Assembly (NCBI GenBank): GCA_030427835.1
Contig: JAUICN010000002.1
Span: 124,001-188,000 of the forward strand
DNA: 64,000 nucleotides
Source of the DNA: Polyangia bacterium
GTDB lineage: Bacteria > Myxococcota_A > Polyangia > Polyangiales > JAUICN01
Reading direction: 5' to 3'
Positions within the stretch are counted from its first letter, which is position 1. Each line of letters begins with the position of its first letter. Positions 50,246 through 58,943 of this stretch are shown piece by piece. The translations under genes and the position numbers were made by a program. The notes under the pieces were generated by a model. The model searched no databases. It had not been told where the DNA came from and saw only the letters and a list, made by a program, of their open reading frames with translations.

Positions 50246-52014
50246 GGTGTGTGCCGTGTGTGAGGTGGTTGGAGAGGGATTCTAAGAACGACATTACCGG
50301 TGACGGTGCCGCTGAGTGTTCGGGTTTGTTCGATGGTGCTCCAGGAGGGGATGCCGCGCTCGGAGGAACTGCGGAGGGCCAGTGTGTTGAGCGCGGAGGC
50401 GGGAAGTTGGGGGACCACATGGTCGTGCAGTCGCATGCCACGGCTGGGGATGCGTGCGCTGACCACCAGATCGTGGGCTGGCGGTTGTTCTAGGATGTTT
50501 TCGATGGCGGTGCGCAGGTTGGTGGGTGCGGGGAGGTTCTGTTTGGCATGGGTGCCGGAGGTGACGTGGAGTTCAATGTGATCTCCTTGGCTTGAACGTG
50601 GAACGGCAAGGTGGAGCGTTTCTGTGTGGCGAATGCCGTCAAAGCTACGTAGCTGGACTGTGATTTGAAGTGGAACTCCTGGTGTTGCCTGTTCCTGGCT
50701 GAGACGCACGTGTTCGATGGCCCAGTGATTGCGGGCCTCGGTGATGTACACGTCGACCGCGATGCGTTGTAGGGAAGCAGGCTCGAATGGGTTGTCCATG
50801 AGGGTGTGCAACAGGGTGCGAAGACGTAGTTTTGTGAACGCTAGGGTGGTGGCCGCCCCGTCGCTGGAGAATCCAGAATCGGTGAATCGAAGGGTGCCGA
50901 GGGGCTGGGTGTGTAGTTCCGTGGTGACGCGTACGCCGGTGGGGCCCACGTGATGGAGGCTGGATTGTACGGCGTTGATGACCGCAGATTGCACGAGCAT
51001 GGGCGTGAGTGAGGGATGGATTGCGGCTTCGATGTCCCAGGTTTGGGTTTGGCGTACCGAAGGCCTGTGCACCCGTATTTGCAGGGGTAGGGTGGGCGCG
51101 GTCTGTGTGGGGTCCACGATGATGGTGGTGGGGTTGTCGTGAACGAGGGTGCCCAGTGGCGTGGTGGTTTCGCCAATCTTAAAGGATTGGGTGGCGCTTG
51201 CGAGTACATGCACGATGCGAGCACGGGCCGTGGGGAGTGCGATGTTGCCAAGTTCCAACATGGGATGCCCAAAGGCGTAGACCTTCGTACCGTTTGCATT
51301 TGTGGTGTCTACGTGGGTGACGGTGCCGATGGCGGTGGCATTGAGATCGCCACGGAGCAGTTGTACGCCAATGGCGCCCCCTGGAACGAATGGCTTTGGC
51401 GGTTGTGGACCCTGACTTTTGGGTACGTTTGTGGGTGAATTTGCGCCCGCCGGGACGGCCACGAACCCGTGGGGGGCGAGTTCGTGGTTTAGCCAGTTGG
51501 TTGCTGTTTCAGACCACCCGGCAACCATGAGTGGGGTTTGGGTTCGTGTGGGCCCATGGGAGGATTGTGGTGCGTTGGTGGAGAGGTCGATGGGTCGGGC
51601 TGTGGGATTTCGCGTTGGACCTCCGGCGCTGAGCATGGCGTGAATGGGTGTAATGCCGATGACGGGCTCTGTACCAAAGGTCCACCCGTAGGCGTAGGCG
51701 CCGATGAGCCTGTCGTTGATGTAGATGGGGCTGCCGCTCATGCCCGCAACGGTGTTGGCCTTTTCCAAAACGGGGTGTTCTGTACGCGCCAGGATCAAAT
51801 CCTGGGTGGGCCGAAAGTTGTGGAGCACGCCGATGATCTCCACTCCAAAGCGTTCCGGTTCTGTTCCCTGAAAGACCGACAGCCCGTAGCCGCGCATGCC
51901 TGCGTTGATCTCCTGGACGGGCATGGGTTCCTGGGCTGCCGTGGTGGTGGTTAGGCACAATGCAAGAGCGAAGCCAAACGCCAGTAGACTGGTCGGCACG
52001 GTGGGTCGGAACAC
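50242..52014 (-). CDS. SpoIVB-like (S55) serine peptidase domain protein
   Basis: A 590-residue exported protein (signal to about residue 27). The core EINAGMRGYGLSVFQGTEPERFGVEIIGVL (about 35-64) and then KANTVAGMSGSPIYINDRLIGAYAYGW match the SpoIVB/S55 family, where the Ser of GMSGSP (91-96) is the nucleophile. VYAFGHPMLELGN and ARIVHVLAS further on are also typical. SpoIVB cleaves regulators outside the forespore membrane; in non-sporulating Myxococcota the targets are unknown. The C-terminal 250 residues form beta domains. The stop overlaps the start of the propeller-protein gene, so they are made together. Confidence 0.9.
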   Translation of the reverse strand: MFRPTVPTSLLAFGFALALCLTTTTAAQEPMPVQEINAGMRGYGLSVFQGTEPERFGVEIIGVLHNFRPTQDLILARTEHPVLEKANTVAGMSGSPIYINDRLIGAYAYGWTFGTEPVIGITPIHAMLSAGGPTRNPTARPIDLSTNAPQSSHGPTRTQTPLMVAGWSETATNWLNHELAPHGFVAVPAGANSPTNVPKSQGPQPPKPFVPGGAIGVQLLRGDLNATAIGTVTHVDTTNANGTKVYAFGHPMLELGNIALPTARARIVHVLASATQSFKIGETTTPLGTLVHDNPTTIIVDPTQTAPTLPLQIRVHRPSVRQTQTWDIEAAIHPSLTPMLVQSAVINAVQSSLHHVGPTGVRVTTELHTQPLGTLRFTDSGFSSDGAATTLAFTKLRLRTLLHTLMDNPFEPASLQRIAVDVYITEARNHWAIEHVRLSQEQATPGVPLQITVQLRSFDGIRHTETLHLAVPRSSQGDHIELHVTSGTHAKQNLPAPTNLRTAIENILEQPPAHDLVVSARIPSRGMRLHDHVVPQLPASALNTLALRSSSERGIPSWSTIEQTRTLSGTVTGNVVLRIPLQPPHTRHTP

Positions 52015-52201
52015 GTGCCAACCATTTCACACCGCTAGGGGAGAGCAACCCCGGGCGTATTCACACGGTTTGGGGTGTCATGGACCCGAATCCATCTATG
52101 GGGTTTCTTCCCCGATTGATTGCTCAGGATTGTTCGAACGTATGGGCAGGTGTGTTGTTGTAATATACCGTTGTCGCGAAAACTTGGGTATTCTTGTTTG
52201 A

Positions 52202-54172
52202 GTGTCACGATTTACGACTGTTTTGGCCGTTCCTTCGTCTGTGCTCTACACGCTTTTCTGTGTGGTTGCCTTTGGAATTGTGTGCTCCGGCTGCGGGAGA
52301 TACGGGTTCTCTTTTGGAGCGGACAAGCCTGCAACCACGTTGGACGGTGGGTCAAATGGGGAAGGTGGGATCGGGGCTGGGAGTTCTGATGGAGCCGTCT
52401 CAGATGGATCCACGGATGGCTCCGCGCTGGATGCTCAAGTTGATGGTGCAACCGACGCCGGAACGGATGGAGCAACCGACGGGGGACTGGACGCGGCCAC
52501 CGACGGTGCCACCGATGCCGCAGTGGATGGGGGCACCATGGCGGATGGCGGCGTGGACGGCGGCAGCGTGGATGGCGGCAGCATGGATGGCGGGGCCGAT
52601 GGGGGCAGTGATTCGGGTTCCATGTCCGACGGAGGAACGGATGGTGGCAGTGATGCCGGTGATGGCGGTATGGGTGATGCCGGCGCGGATGCCGGCGCGG
52701 ATGGCGGATCCATGCCGATGGCCTGCGAAGATCTGAACTGTGACGGATTGCCTGACTTGTTGGTGGTTCAAGAAATCGAAGGCGCGAACGTGACTTCCGA
52801 TGATCGTGAGGTCGATTCGTATGTTTACTACAATCAGGCCGGTTCCTTTGACGACGTGAACCGGGAAGGAATCGCTGGCAGGGGACCCATTACTGCGGCA
52901 ACTGGTGATATCAATGAGGATGGGTTTCAGGACGTTGTCCTCGCGAGCTTTTCTAAACACTATTTTTCGAACGCGGTGAACTACGTGTCGCAGACCCGGG
53001 TGTATTGGGGAAGTGCGGTGGGGTTCACTGGGCCCACGACTCTTTCCACACGGGGTGTACGAAACGTGGTGGTGGATGACATTGATGGGGATGGCCACCT
53101 GGATATTGTTTTTGCGGAATGGCGGGATGACGTCAGCCTCAACTGCGATTGGGCGATCGAGGTCATGCTGGTTTGGGGAGATGGTACCAATGCCCTTTCC
53201 TGTGACCGCTCGGCGCCTGACCCAAGCGAGTGTCACCTGTTTCCGAATCAACAGGGCACGTGGGATGTGAAGGTTCGGGATTTTGATAAGGATGGGAACA
53301 AGGACGTTCTGTTCTCCGAGAACCGAAGTTGTGCCTCGAACTCCCAAACCAACCGAAATGCCTTTGTGTACTGGGGTAAGGCAGGTAAGGCGTTTGAGTC
53401 ATCACGCAGCATGGTAACGATCCATGGCGGGCGTGAAATCCATGTTTTTGATGCAAACGGCGATGGCTTTGATGACTTTCTTTTGCCGAGTTACCAAACC
53501 GATGAAAGCAATTTTGCGTCCACGTCCTACGTGTACTTGCAGGATCCCATGGCCGGTTTCCAATCGGGCCGGTTCTCGAACTCATCGCGCGTGGGTATCA
53601 GTAGTGTGGGTGCTGTGCAGGCGGCGGTGGGCCTGGTGGACAATGACGCCAATCCGGATGTTGTTCTGTTTGGGTACAATCAGGGTGGTGGCAGCTGGGG
53701 CAGTACACCCTCCTATGTTTACGATGGGGCTGCATTCAGTTCATCGACCCAGATTACCGGTATGGGTATCGCGGATGCGGGCATTCGCTACGGTGAACTT
53801 CACGATCTAGATAGCGATGGAAACCTTGATCTCGTTACAGCGCGTTCCACTGTGGATGGATCAGATTACGAGATTGATTCGCTTATCTACTGGGGCAGCA
53901 CCACTGGGTTCAGCCCGACGAGCACGACGGGCCTGCCCACGCTGGGTGCAAACCACGTGGCCGTGGGAGACTTGAACCAGGATGGTTGCCCAGAGATCGT
54001 GTACGGCAACATTCGGGACAACAACAACGCCTCCTCCTGGGACGGCTCCGACACCTACATCTACTACGGTGACCCCATGGATTGCCGCAACGGCTACTCC
54101 ATTTCTAACCGAACGGTTCTGGACACCAGCAAAAGCCCCAAGGTCCTCATCGTAGGCGACGCCACCTGGTAG
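52202..54172 (+). CDS. FG-GAP/VCBS-repeat lipoprotein with Asp/Gly-rich tether
   Basis: A 656-residue lipoprotein (VCSGC, Cys31). Residues about 45-175 are a tether of Asp, Gly, Ala and Ser in short irregular repeats (DGATDGG, DGGSVDGGSMDGG). The rest is a propeller of eight calcium-loop repeats of the D-x-[DN]-x-D-G-x-x-D type: DLNCDGLPD, DINEDGFQD, DIDGDGHLD, DFDKDGNKD, DANGDGFDD, DNDANPD, DLDSDGNLD and DLNQDGCPE. Such propellers bind surfaces or ligands at the outer membrane. Start GTG at 52202. The 187-bp region upstream, shared with the S55 gene, includes an AT-rich stretch near 52160. Confidence 0.9.
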   Translation: MSRFTTVLAVPSSVLYTLFCVVAFGIVCSGCGRYGFSFGADKPATTLDGGSNGEGGIGAGSSDGAVSDGSTDGSALDAQVDGATDAGTDGATDGGLDAATDGATDAAVDGGTMADGGVDGGSVDGGSMDGGADGGSDSGSMSDGGTDGGSDAGDGGMGDAGADAGADGGSMPMACEDLNCDGLPDLLVVQEIEGANVTSDDREVDSYVYYNQAGSFDDVNREGIAGRGPITAATGDINEDGFQDVVLASFSKHYFSNAVNYVSQTRVYWGSAVGFTGPTTLSTRGVRNVVVDDIDGDGHLDIVFAEWRDDVSLNCDWAIEVMLVWGDGTNALSCDRSAPDPSECHLFPNQQGTWDVKVRDFDKDGNKDVLFSENRSCASNSQTNRNAFVYWGKAGKAFESSRSMVTIHGGREIHVFDANGDGFDDFLLPSYQTDESNFASTSYVYLQDPMAGFQSGRFSNSSRVGISSVGAVQAAVGLVDNDANPDVVLFGYNQGGGSWGSTPSYVYDGAAFSSSTQITGMGIADAGIRYGELHDLDSDGNLDLVTARSTVDGSDYEIDSLIYWGSTTGFSPTSTTGLPTLGANHVAVGDLNQDGCPEIVYGNIRDNNNASSWDGSDTYIYYGDPMDCRNGYSISNRTVLDTSKSPKVLIVGDATW

Positions 54173-54294
54173 CTGGGCAAGTGAATGCCTGTGCGCCAAT
54201 AGAAAGACTGACGACGTTGTTGGAGTTTGTGTAGTCGGTCGGGTTCCCTGTGGATTCTAGATGCCTTCCCAGTCTGTGCGGGTTACTCCGGCTT
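54173..54294. other. intergenic, nothing recognised
   Basis: This 122-bp stretch between the FG-GAP gene stop and the second structured element holds no gene, hairpin or promoter that I can support. Confidence 0.3.
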
Positions 54295-54452
54295 GACCGC
54301 TTCGGGATTTATCTGATCGACCCTCGGCACCCAGCAAAACCACCATGACACTCCAACCTCCTCAACAATGTTCTACATTGCTTCGTCGCTTGTCGTGCCC
54401 TGGAGGCTCCGCTGGGCACCGATCATTCAATCATCTAAATCCCGAAGCGGTC
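54295..54452. repeat. structured 158-bp element, copy 2
   Basis: The ends are perfect 17-bp inverted repeats (54295-54311, GACCGCTTCGGGATTTA; 54436-54452). Compared with copy 1, two positions of the left arm differ (C to G and T to A), and the right arm has the matching changes, so pairing is kept. Inside, the CAATGT-TCT-ACATTG apical hairpin is kept and CCCAGC/GCTGGG pairs, while some copy-1 pairs are lost. About 18 differences in ~125 internal positions by hand. The right end supplies the last codons and stop of the hicA remnant. Confidence 0.9.
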
Positions 54453-54530
54453 TTGTTTGAGGATTCTTGCCAGGAGCCCGATGCCGATGACGCTTTGGTG
54501 CGGGTTTGGGATGGTTAACGTGATCTGATC
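54435..54530 (-). pseudogene. Truncated hicA toxin remnant
   Basis: Reading leftwards in a frame different from hicB, the segment translates DQITLTIPNPHQSVIGIGLLARILKQ and then stops inside the repeat element. This matches the C-terminal half of HicA mRNA-interferase toxins (xTIPxHxxkxIxxGxLxxILKQAGI). The N-terminal part with the catalytic GSH is absent; upstream in this frame there is only hicB antiphase sequence. The normal AGI-type end is replaced by DRFGI from the element end. Toxin activity is therefore unlikely. It is inferred from one short block, so the call is moderate. Confidence 0.5.
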
Positions 54531-54730
54531 TCGGGAACAGGGAGCCCCTGGGAGATGCGCACCAGGACCCACTCTTCAATGACTTCCACTAGCTCATCGC
54601 GGCAGGATTCAATGCTGTCGCCGGTGCCGATTACCCCCTGAAGACCAACGATCTCGGCCACATAGGTGTTGTTGTCCAGTTTGTCGTAGCGGGCGCGCCG
54701 AAGTGCTTGGTCTACATATTGCTGAATCAT
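54515..54730 (-). CDS. hicB: HicB-family antitoxin-like protein
   Basis: A 71-residue protein. YVDQALRRARYDKLDNNTYVAEIVGLQGVIGTGDSIESCRDELVEVIEEWVLVRISQGLPVPEI is the partial RNase-H-like HicB fold: the DGxyvAeIpglxGvxaxGdtxeexxxeLxxxxxxwl pattern. HicB binds HicA and blocks it. The C-terminal DNA-binding helix of longer HicB forms is missing, as in the short subgroup. Its hicA partner is only a fragment downstream, so this is an orphan antitoxin. ATG at 54730 lies 57 bp after the lipoprotein gene upstream. Confidence 0.85.
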   Translation of the reverse strand: MIQQYVDQALRRARYDKLDNNTYVAEIVGLQGVIGTGDSIESCRDELVEVIEEWVLVRISQGLPVPEIRSR

Positions 54731-54787
54731 GGATCTATTGTAGCCAGATTTGGTGTGGTTGACGAGAAGAGGACTTCTGCTGCAGCA

Positions 54788-56626
54788 CTACTGAAGCACC
54801 AGTTCTTTGAGGGTGTTGTTTTGTAGGTAGGTGATGTGGGTGGCGTGGGGGTGGATGGCGAGTTGGGTGACTGGGTGGGTGAGGTTTTTGGTCCAGTCGC
54901 GGGGTTGGATGATGCGCATGTGGGTTTCGTGAAAGCGATAGACCACGAGAATGCCCCAGGGTGTGGTTTGGGTGTGGACGTGGCCGTTTGGGGTGCTGGC
55001 GGGGTGGCTCAGGCCTGCGGGTAAGGGTTCGGTGGGTTGGAGTTGTTTCGCTGGGCCGTCGGCGTGGCCCTGGGCTGTGGTGGGGAGAATGCGAGCCTGG
55101 CTCATGCGGGTGGCCACAATCCCTTCCGGGAGCCAACCAAGAATGGACCAGCCGTGTGCCACTGGTACGATGTTGCGGCCGGTGCGCGGGCACTGGGTGA
55201 CGCCTGCGCGAAAGACCTCAAGCATGAGTTCACGGCCACGGTTGGGGACGTGGGTCCGTAGGATACGCACAGGTGTCGTGGTCAGTGCTGTGTTGTCGCA
55301 TTTGCGACGTAGGCCGATGAGCGCTTTGGTTTGATCGGGGGAGGTGAACCACAGGGACTCTGGGGATTCGGCGGTGACTTGGAGTTTTCCTGATGGGTTG
55401 TAGTGGAAGGTGGGCCGGTGGATGGGGAGCGAAGGAACTGCCTTGAAGGGGCTTTGATGGGTGGAGTCGTTGGGGTGGATGGTCTCTACCCGCAGGGGGC
55501 GTTCGGTGAGGCGTTTGAGTTCGTATTCCATGAAGCCCTTGAGGACGTCGAGTTGGGCATCGGCCTCGCCGGCTACGGATTTTTCGTGGTAGCGGAGCAA
55601 CCAGTCGAGCACGAGTTCCGGATCCCTTGGGGCCTTGGTGCGGCCAAATTGCCAGGCGATTTTGGATTCCATGGCGTGGGTCCATTGGATGGTGCTTGTG
55701 GCATCGCATCCCAGGCCAGCTGCTGGGGAGGTTGCGACGGTGAGCTGTTCTGTGCTTTCACCACAGAGGAACTGGGTGACTTCCCGAAAGGTTTCGAAGC
55801 GAGACTGTAGGGGTTCTAGTTTTTCGTCTTCGCCGATGGTGGTTGCTTTCCAGTCGGCGTAGACGGAGGCGCCATGGGCCTTAAGGGCGTCGCCCACGTT
55901 GTGTGTGTTGCCATTCCAGACCCAACGAACGGGGTAGGGGGTGTCTTTGGTGGAGGTGGCCACAAGTTCGAGTTGTTCGGTGTGGTGTTTGCCCGTGTTG
56001 TCTGTGTTGAGCGGGCGCACCGTGACCGCAAGGCGGCGTGCACCGGCCCAGTGTTGCTTCCAGTGGAGGGTTCCAATGACCTGGGGAGGCACGGCCTGCG
56101 CAAGGGCGATGAGGTGGCGGTGGATGCCCTGCTCGGTATCGTTTTTGCTGTCGATGGAGAACACGATGTGTTGTTGAGAGCTGCTGCGCAGTCTTACTTT
56201 CAGCGTTTCGATATGGTCGCCGTTTTCCAGGGGCAGCTGTAGGAGTGGGATAGGGGCATCGAAGCCGGTTTGAGCTTGCCCAACGAAGGTCAGGTACGTG
56301 GGGCCTTCTGGGTCACGGGTGAGCAGCAGGAGATCGGGTTTTTGATCGCCGTTGCCGTCCCAGCTAAGTGCGGCGTGGGCCGGGTGGGCGGGGGTGATTG
56401 TGTGGCCCTTGAGCTTTAGTGTGGATTTTGGGGGGTTGATTGCTTTGAAGCCATGGGTGGTTTTCCCCGGGCTATCGGCACCCGCGGGCGTTTGGGTGGA
56501 GGGTGGCTGTGCCGGTGTTGGTTTGGGTGCGTTGTCTTTGCCGCAGTTGACGGTAGTGCAGGCAAGGCACGCCACGAGTGTTCCGAGGCACCGACGGGTG
56601 ACGGTTGTCCATGGGCCGCGATTCAT
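54788..56626 (-). CDS. Lipoprotein of unknown function
   Basis: A 612-residue predicted lipoprotein. The lipid Cys is either Cys20 (LVAC) or Cys28 (TVNC). A Pro/Thr tether (PAQPPSTQTPAG) precedes a beta-rich domain whose start (ALSWDGNGDQKPDLLLLTRDPEGPTYLTFVG) has one FG-GAP-like D-x-N-x-D loop. The central part holds an acidic helical stretch (about 280-400). The C-terminal 150 residues read like a small beta propeller (e.g. GWSILGWLPEGIVATRM, WGILVVYRFHETHMRII). No family recognised. It is transcribed leftwards towards hicB and divergently from the DUF4202-type gene. Confidence 0.7.
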   Translation of the reverse strand: MNRGPWTTVTRRCLGTLVACLACTTVNCGKDNAPKPTPAQPPSTQTPAGADSPGKTTHGFKAINPPKSTLKLKGHTITPAHPAHAALSWDGNGDQKPDLLLLTRDPEGPTYLTFVGQAQTGFDAPIPLLQLPLENGDHIETLKVRLRSSSQQHIVFSIDSKNDTEQGIHRHLIALAQAVPPQVIGTLHWKQHWAGARRLAVTVRPLNTDNTGKHHTEQLELVATSTKDTPYPVRWVWNGNTHNVGDALKAHGASVYADWKATTIGEDEKLEPLQSRFETFREVTQFLCGESTEQLTVATSPAAGLGCDATSTIQWTHAMESKIAWQFGRTKAPRDPELVLDWLLRYHEKSVAGEADAQLDVLKGFMEYELKRLTERPLRVETIHPNDSTHQSPFKAVPSLPIHRPTFHYNPSGKLQVTAESPESLWFTSPDQTKALIGLRRKCDNTALTTTPVRILRTHVPNRGRELMLEVFRAGVTQCPRTGRNIVPVAHGWSILGWLPEGIVATRMSQARILPTTAQGHADGPAKQLQPTEPLPAGLSHPASTPNGHVHTQTTPWGILVVYRFHETHMRIIQPRDWTKNLTHPVTQLAIHPHATHITYLQNNTLKELVLQ

Positions 56627-56676
56627 TTTCGCGTGATTACCATGCGCGGAAGTCCAGGTGTGGGTAGATTTAGTGG
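56627..56676. promoter_or_regulatory. 50-bp divergent spacer
   Basis: Two genes start 50 bp apart on opposite strands; both promoters must overlap here or inside the coding regions. No boxes resolved. Confidence 0.25.
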
Positions 56677-57270
56677 GTGGAGCACAAAGATTGGTTTTTA
56701 CGGGCCATGGAGGCGCTGTTTGCGCTGCATGATGGGGATCCGAAGCAGGAGTTGGTGGACGGCCAGCCGGTGGCAGCGGAACGGTTGTACGCGGGGAGGT
56801 TGCTGGATGAACTGGGGCAGTTCGCGCCAGGTGCTTCTGAGCTATTGCGTTTGGCGGCGAATGCCCAGCATTTGCAACGGTGGGCCCTGCCCCGATCGGA
56901 GTACCCCATGGGCCTTGCGGGTTACAATGCCTGGCGACGGGAGCAAAAGAAGCGCCATGGTGTACTGGTGGCCCGGGTGATGGGGGAGTCTGGGTACGGA
57001 GAGCAGGACTGTGACCGCGTAGAGGCTTTGGTTAACAAACGTGCCCTGAAGCAGGATGCGGAGTGCCAGGTTCTGGAAGATGTGGTGTGCCTCGTGTTCC
57101 TGCAGTTCGAGCTCGAGGCCTTCGCCGTCAAGCACGGCGATGACAAGGTGGTGAACATTCTGCAGAAGACCTGGGGCAAGATGTCGGCGAGAGCGCACGC
57201 ACGGGCGCTCCAGTTGGTGACTGGGCTCCCCGAGGGGTTGCGTGCGTTGGTACAGCAGGCGGTGGGTTAG
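56677..57270 (+). CDS. DUF4202-type protein
   Basis: A 197-residue soluble protein. The start FLRAMEALFALHDGDPKQ, the middle AANAQHLQRWALPRSEYPMGLAGYNAWRREQKKRHG, and DAECQVLEDVVCLVFLQFELEAF match the DUF4202 family as I remember it: an all-helical protein with conserved His, Trp and Asp, whose layout recalls HD-domain folds. Function is unknown; family members are often found near sulfur-assimilation genes, but none is adjacent here. Start is GTG at 56677; another GTG lies at 56673 in a different frame. A strong terminator follows 3 bp after the stop. Confidence 0.82.
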   Translation: MEHKDWFLRAMEALFALHDGDPKQELVDGQPVAAERLYAGRLLDELGQFAPGASELLRLAANAQHLQRWALPRSEYPMGLAGYNAWRREQKKRHGVLVARVMGESGYGEQDCDRVEALVNKRALKQDAECQVLEDVVCLVFLQFELEAFAVKHGDDKVVNILQKTWGKMSARAHARALQLVTGLPEGLRALVQQAVG

Positions 57271-57272
57271 CG

Positions 57273-57312
57273 CACAAAAAAGGCTGCCCTGATGTGAGCA
57301 GCCTTTTTTGTG
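57273..57312. terminator. bidirectional intrinsic terminator
   Basis: A 15-bp perfect stem: CACAAAAAAGGCTGC (57273-57287) with GCAGCCTTTTTTGTG (57298-57312), loop of 10. A GC-rich core with A-run before and T-run after gives Rho-independent termination in both directions. It separates the convergent DUF4202-type and lipoprotein genes. Confidence 0.93.
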
Positions 57313-57328
57313 GCGTGTGGTTGTATCC

Positions 57329-58714
57329 CTACTCTTTTTCTGCCGCACAGGTTTCAGCGTTGATTTCTAGGGATACCTGCCCCTTCCCTTCGTCGCTGGA
57401 TTCATCGGCCATTGGGTCCCCGGCCTGCTTTACAGTTACGCGCACGGATTCGTACTCTCCGTAGGGCTGTTGACTGCGCCGGTGGTAGTTGCATCGGGCA
57501 TTCTTGACGATCGTGAGCGCTTCTGTTCGAAACTCTAGAGCTTCGTTTCGTGACAACCCTTGGACGTCAAAGGTGGCACTCTCCATCCCCATTTCACACG
57601 CGGTGCCCTCGAAGATTGCTAGCTCCCCGCGTCCGTAGAAATCCAGGGTAGTCGCGTTTAGCACGCTCTTTGCTATTTGTATGTTGGGTGCGGTGGCGTG
57701 AAGGTGTTTGGAGCCGAGTTCCCAAAATGGCACGAAGTTGCCAGTGACGACCAAGGAGTCCACGCAGAGTGTTGACTGTTTGAACAGGGGGGCGGGCCTT
57801 ATGATGTTGTCTAGATAGTCTTTGTTGTCGATCTCTAGATGGTTCAGTTCTTTCGCTTGTTCTAGCCCATGAACTGTGACCGAAGACTCTCTTATCGCGA
57901 TCATTCTGAAGTCGGTGCCTGGATGGATCCCAAACAGGTTTACGTCCCCGGAGCTATCGAATATCCACAATCCGATCTTTTTAAGATTGGGTAGGAATGC
58001 AAGATGGGGGTAAGAAGCGGGGCCATAGGTATCTTCACTCATTGACAACGAGGCCTCTTCAAAACTTGCGAGAATGCCATTTGCGGAGTTTGCTTCCCAG
58101 GACCAGGTGCGTTGGCCTGTGGTTTTTTCGATGTGGTCCATGAACTCTTCGAACACTCGCCCAGCGGATTGGGAGCTGTCGTCATCGGGGTGCACTTGCT
58201 TTGATAGGAAGAATGGTGCGGGGTTTCCCAGGTGGGTGAAGTCACCGTTGGGGCGAGTTTCAACGAAGATGGTTTTTTCAATGCCTGAGGCGGACTTGAG
58301 AACAAACCGTGTTCGGTATTCGCCTTCTTCGGTGTCTTCTTTGACATTGAGCCCCGCTACGAAGAGATCGCCAAAATTGCTGTTGGCACCGATGACGTAG
58401 GACACCTTGTTGCCTTCGGGTGCGGCAGAGACAATTTCGAAAGCTTCGCCTGTTGTATCGGTTGGAGACGCTTTGAATGGGACGATGCGTAGAACCTGCC
58501 TGGAGAGCACGAGGTAGGTGGGAAAGTCGTCTCCGAAGAACGCGTCTTCCGTTGTGTCGCCGATGTAGGGTGCCTCAACGTAGGGATGGGCAACAGCGTT
58601 GGTGGCTTTGAGCTCACTTACCTCGGCCATGCAGCCAGTAAGTGGGCTGCTTGAAAGAAGGATGAGTAGCGATCCGATGAGTTGCGTGATTTTCGTTGTG
58701 GATCTTTTATTCAT
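57329..58714 (-). CDS. Lipoprotein of unknown function
   Basis: A 461-residue lipoprotein (LTGC, Cys28). No family recognised. The mature start contains VEAPYIGDTTEDAFFGDDFPTYLVLSRQVLRIVP, and the middle has alternating strands with leucine-rich spacing (SYPHLAFLPNLKKIGLWIFDSSGDVNLFGIHPGTDFRMIAIRESSVTVHGLEQAKELNHLEIDN) that suggests a right-handed beta or leucine-rich-like solenoid. The C-terminal third holds five Cys. It is alone between a terminator and a divergent region, so likely monocistronic. Confidence 0.72.
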   Translation of the reverse strand: MNKRSTTKITQLIGSLLILLSSSPLTGCMAEVSELKATNAVAHPYVEAPYIGDTTEDAFFGDDFPTYLVLSRQVLRIVPFKASPTDTTGEAFEIVSAAPEGNKVSYVIGANSNFGDLFVAGLNVKEDTEEGEYRTRFVLKSASGIEKTIFVETRPNGDFTHLGNPAPFFLSKQVHPDDDSSQSAGRVFEEFMDHIEKTTGQRTWSWEANSANGILASFEEASLSMSEDTYGPASYPHLAFLPNLKKIGLWIFDSSGDVNLFGIHPGTDFRMIAIRESSVTVHGLEQAKELNHLEIDNKDYLDNIIRPAPLFKQSTLCVDSLVVTGNFVPFWELGSKHLHATAPNIQIAKSVLNATTLDFYGRGELAIFEGTACEMGMESATFDVQGLSRNEALEFRTEALTIVKNARCNYHRRSQQPYGEYESVRVTVKQAGDPMADESSDEGKGQVSLEINAETCAAEKE

Positions 58715-58943
58715 GTTGTGCGATCTCGGCCTGGGTTGATGAACAACATGGCAAGCACGGATTGTGCCACTTCATTTTCCTACTGAAACGCCCATGTTGT
58801 TCTCTCAATGGAACCTCCAGTGGCCGGCTAGTGCGACATTTCTTGGCGCTTAGTTGTGTTTTGTTCATGTTTTGGAATTGCGCTTTTCAGGGGCAGTGGT
58901 GAGGGGTGGTTGGAGGTGGGGGGGAGCCTGCTAAGCCAGGGGG
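58715..58943. promoter_or_regulatory. divergent intergenic region
   Basis: A 229-bp gap between divergent lipoprotein genes. The right part (58900-58935) is a run of G with few T (GGTGGTTGGAGGTGGGGGGG), which may be G-quadruplex-prone on the + strand. No promoter motif resolved. Confidence 0.3.

Noticed and set aside
54435-54730. Working HicAB toxin-antitoxin system
   Set aside because: The hicA catalytic half is missing and its end is replaced by repeat-element sequence; only hicB is intact.
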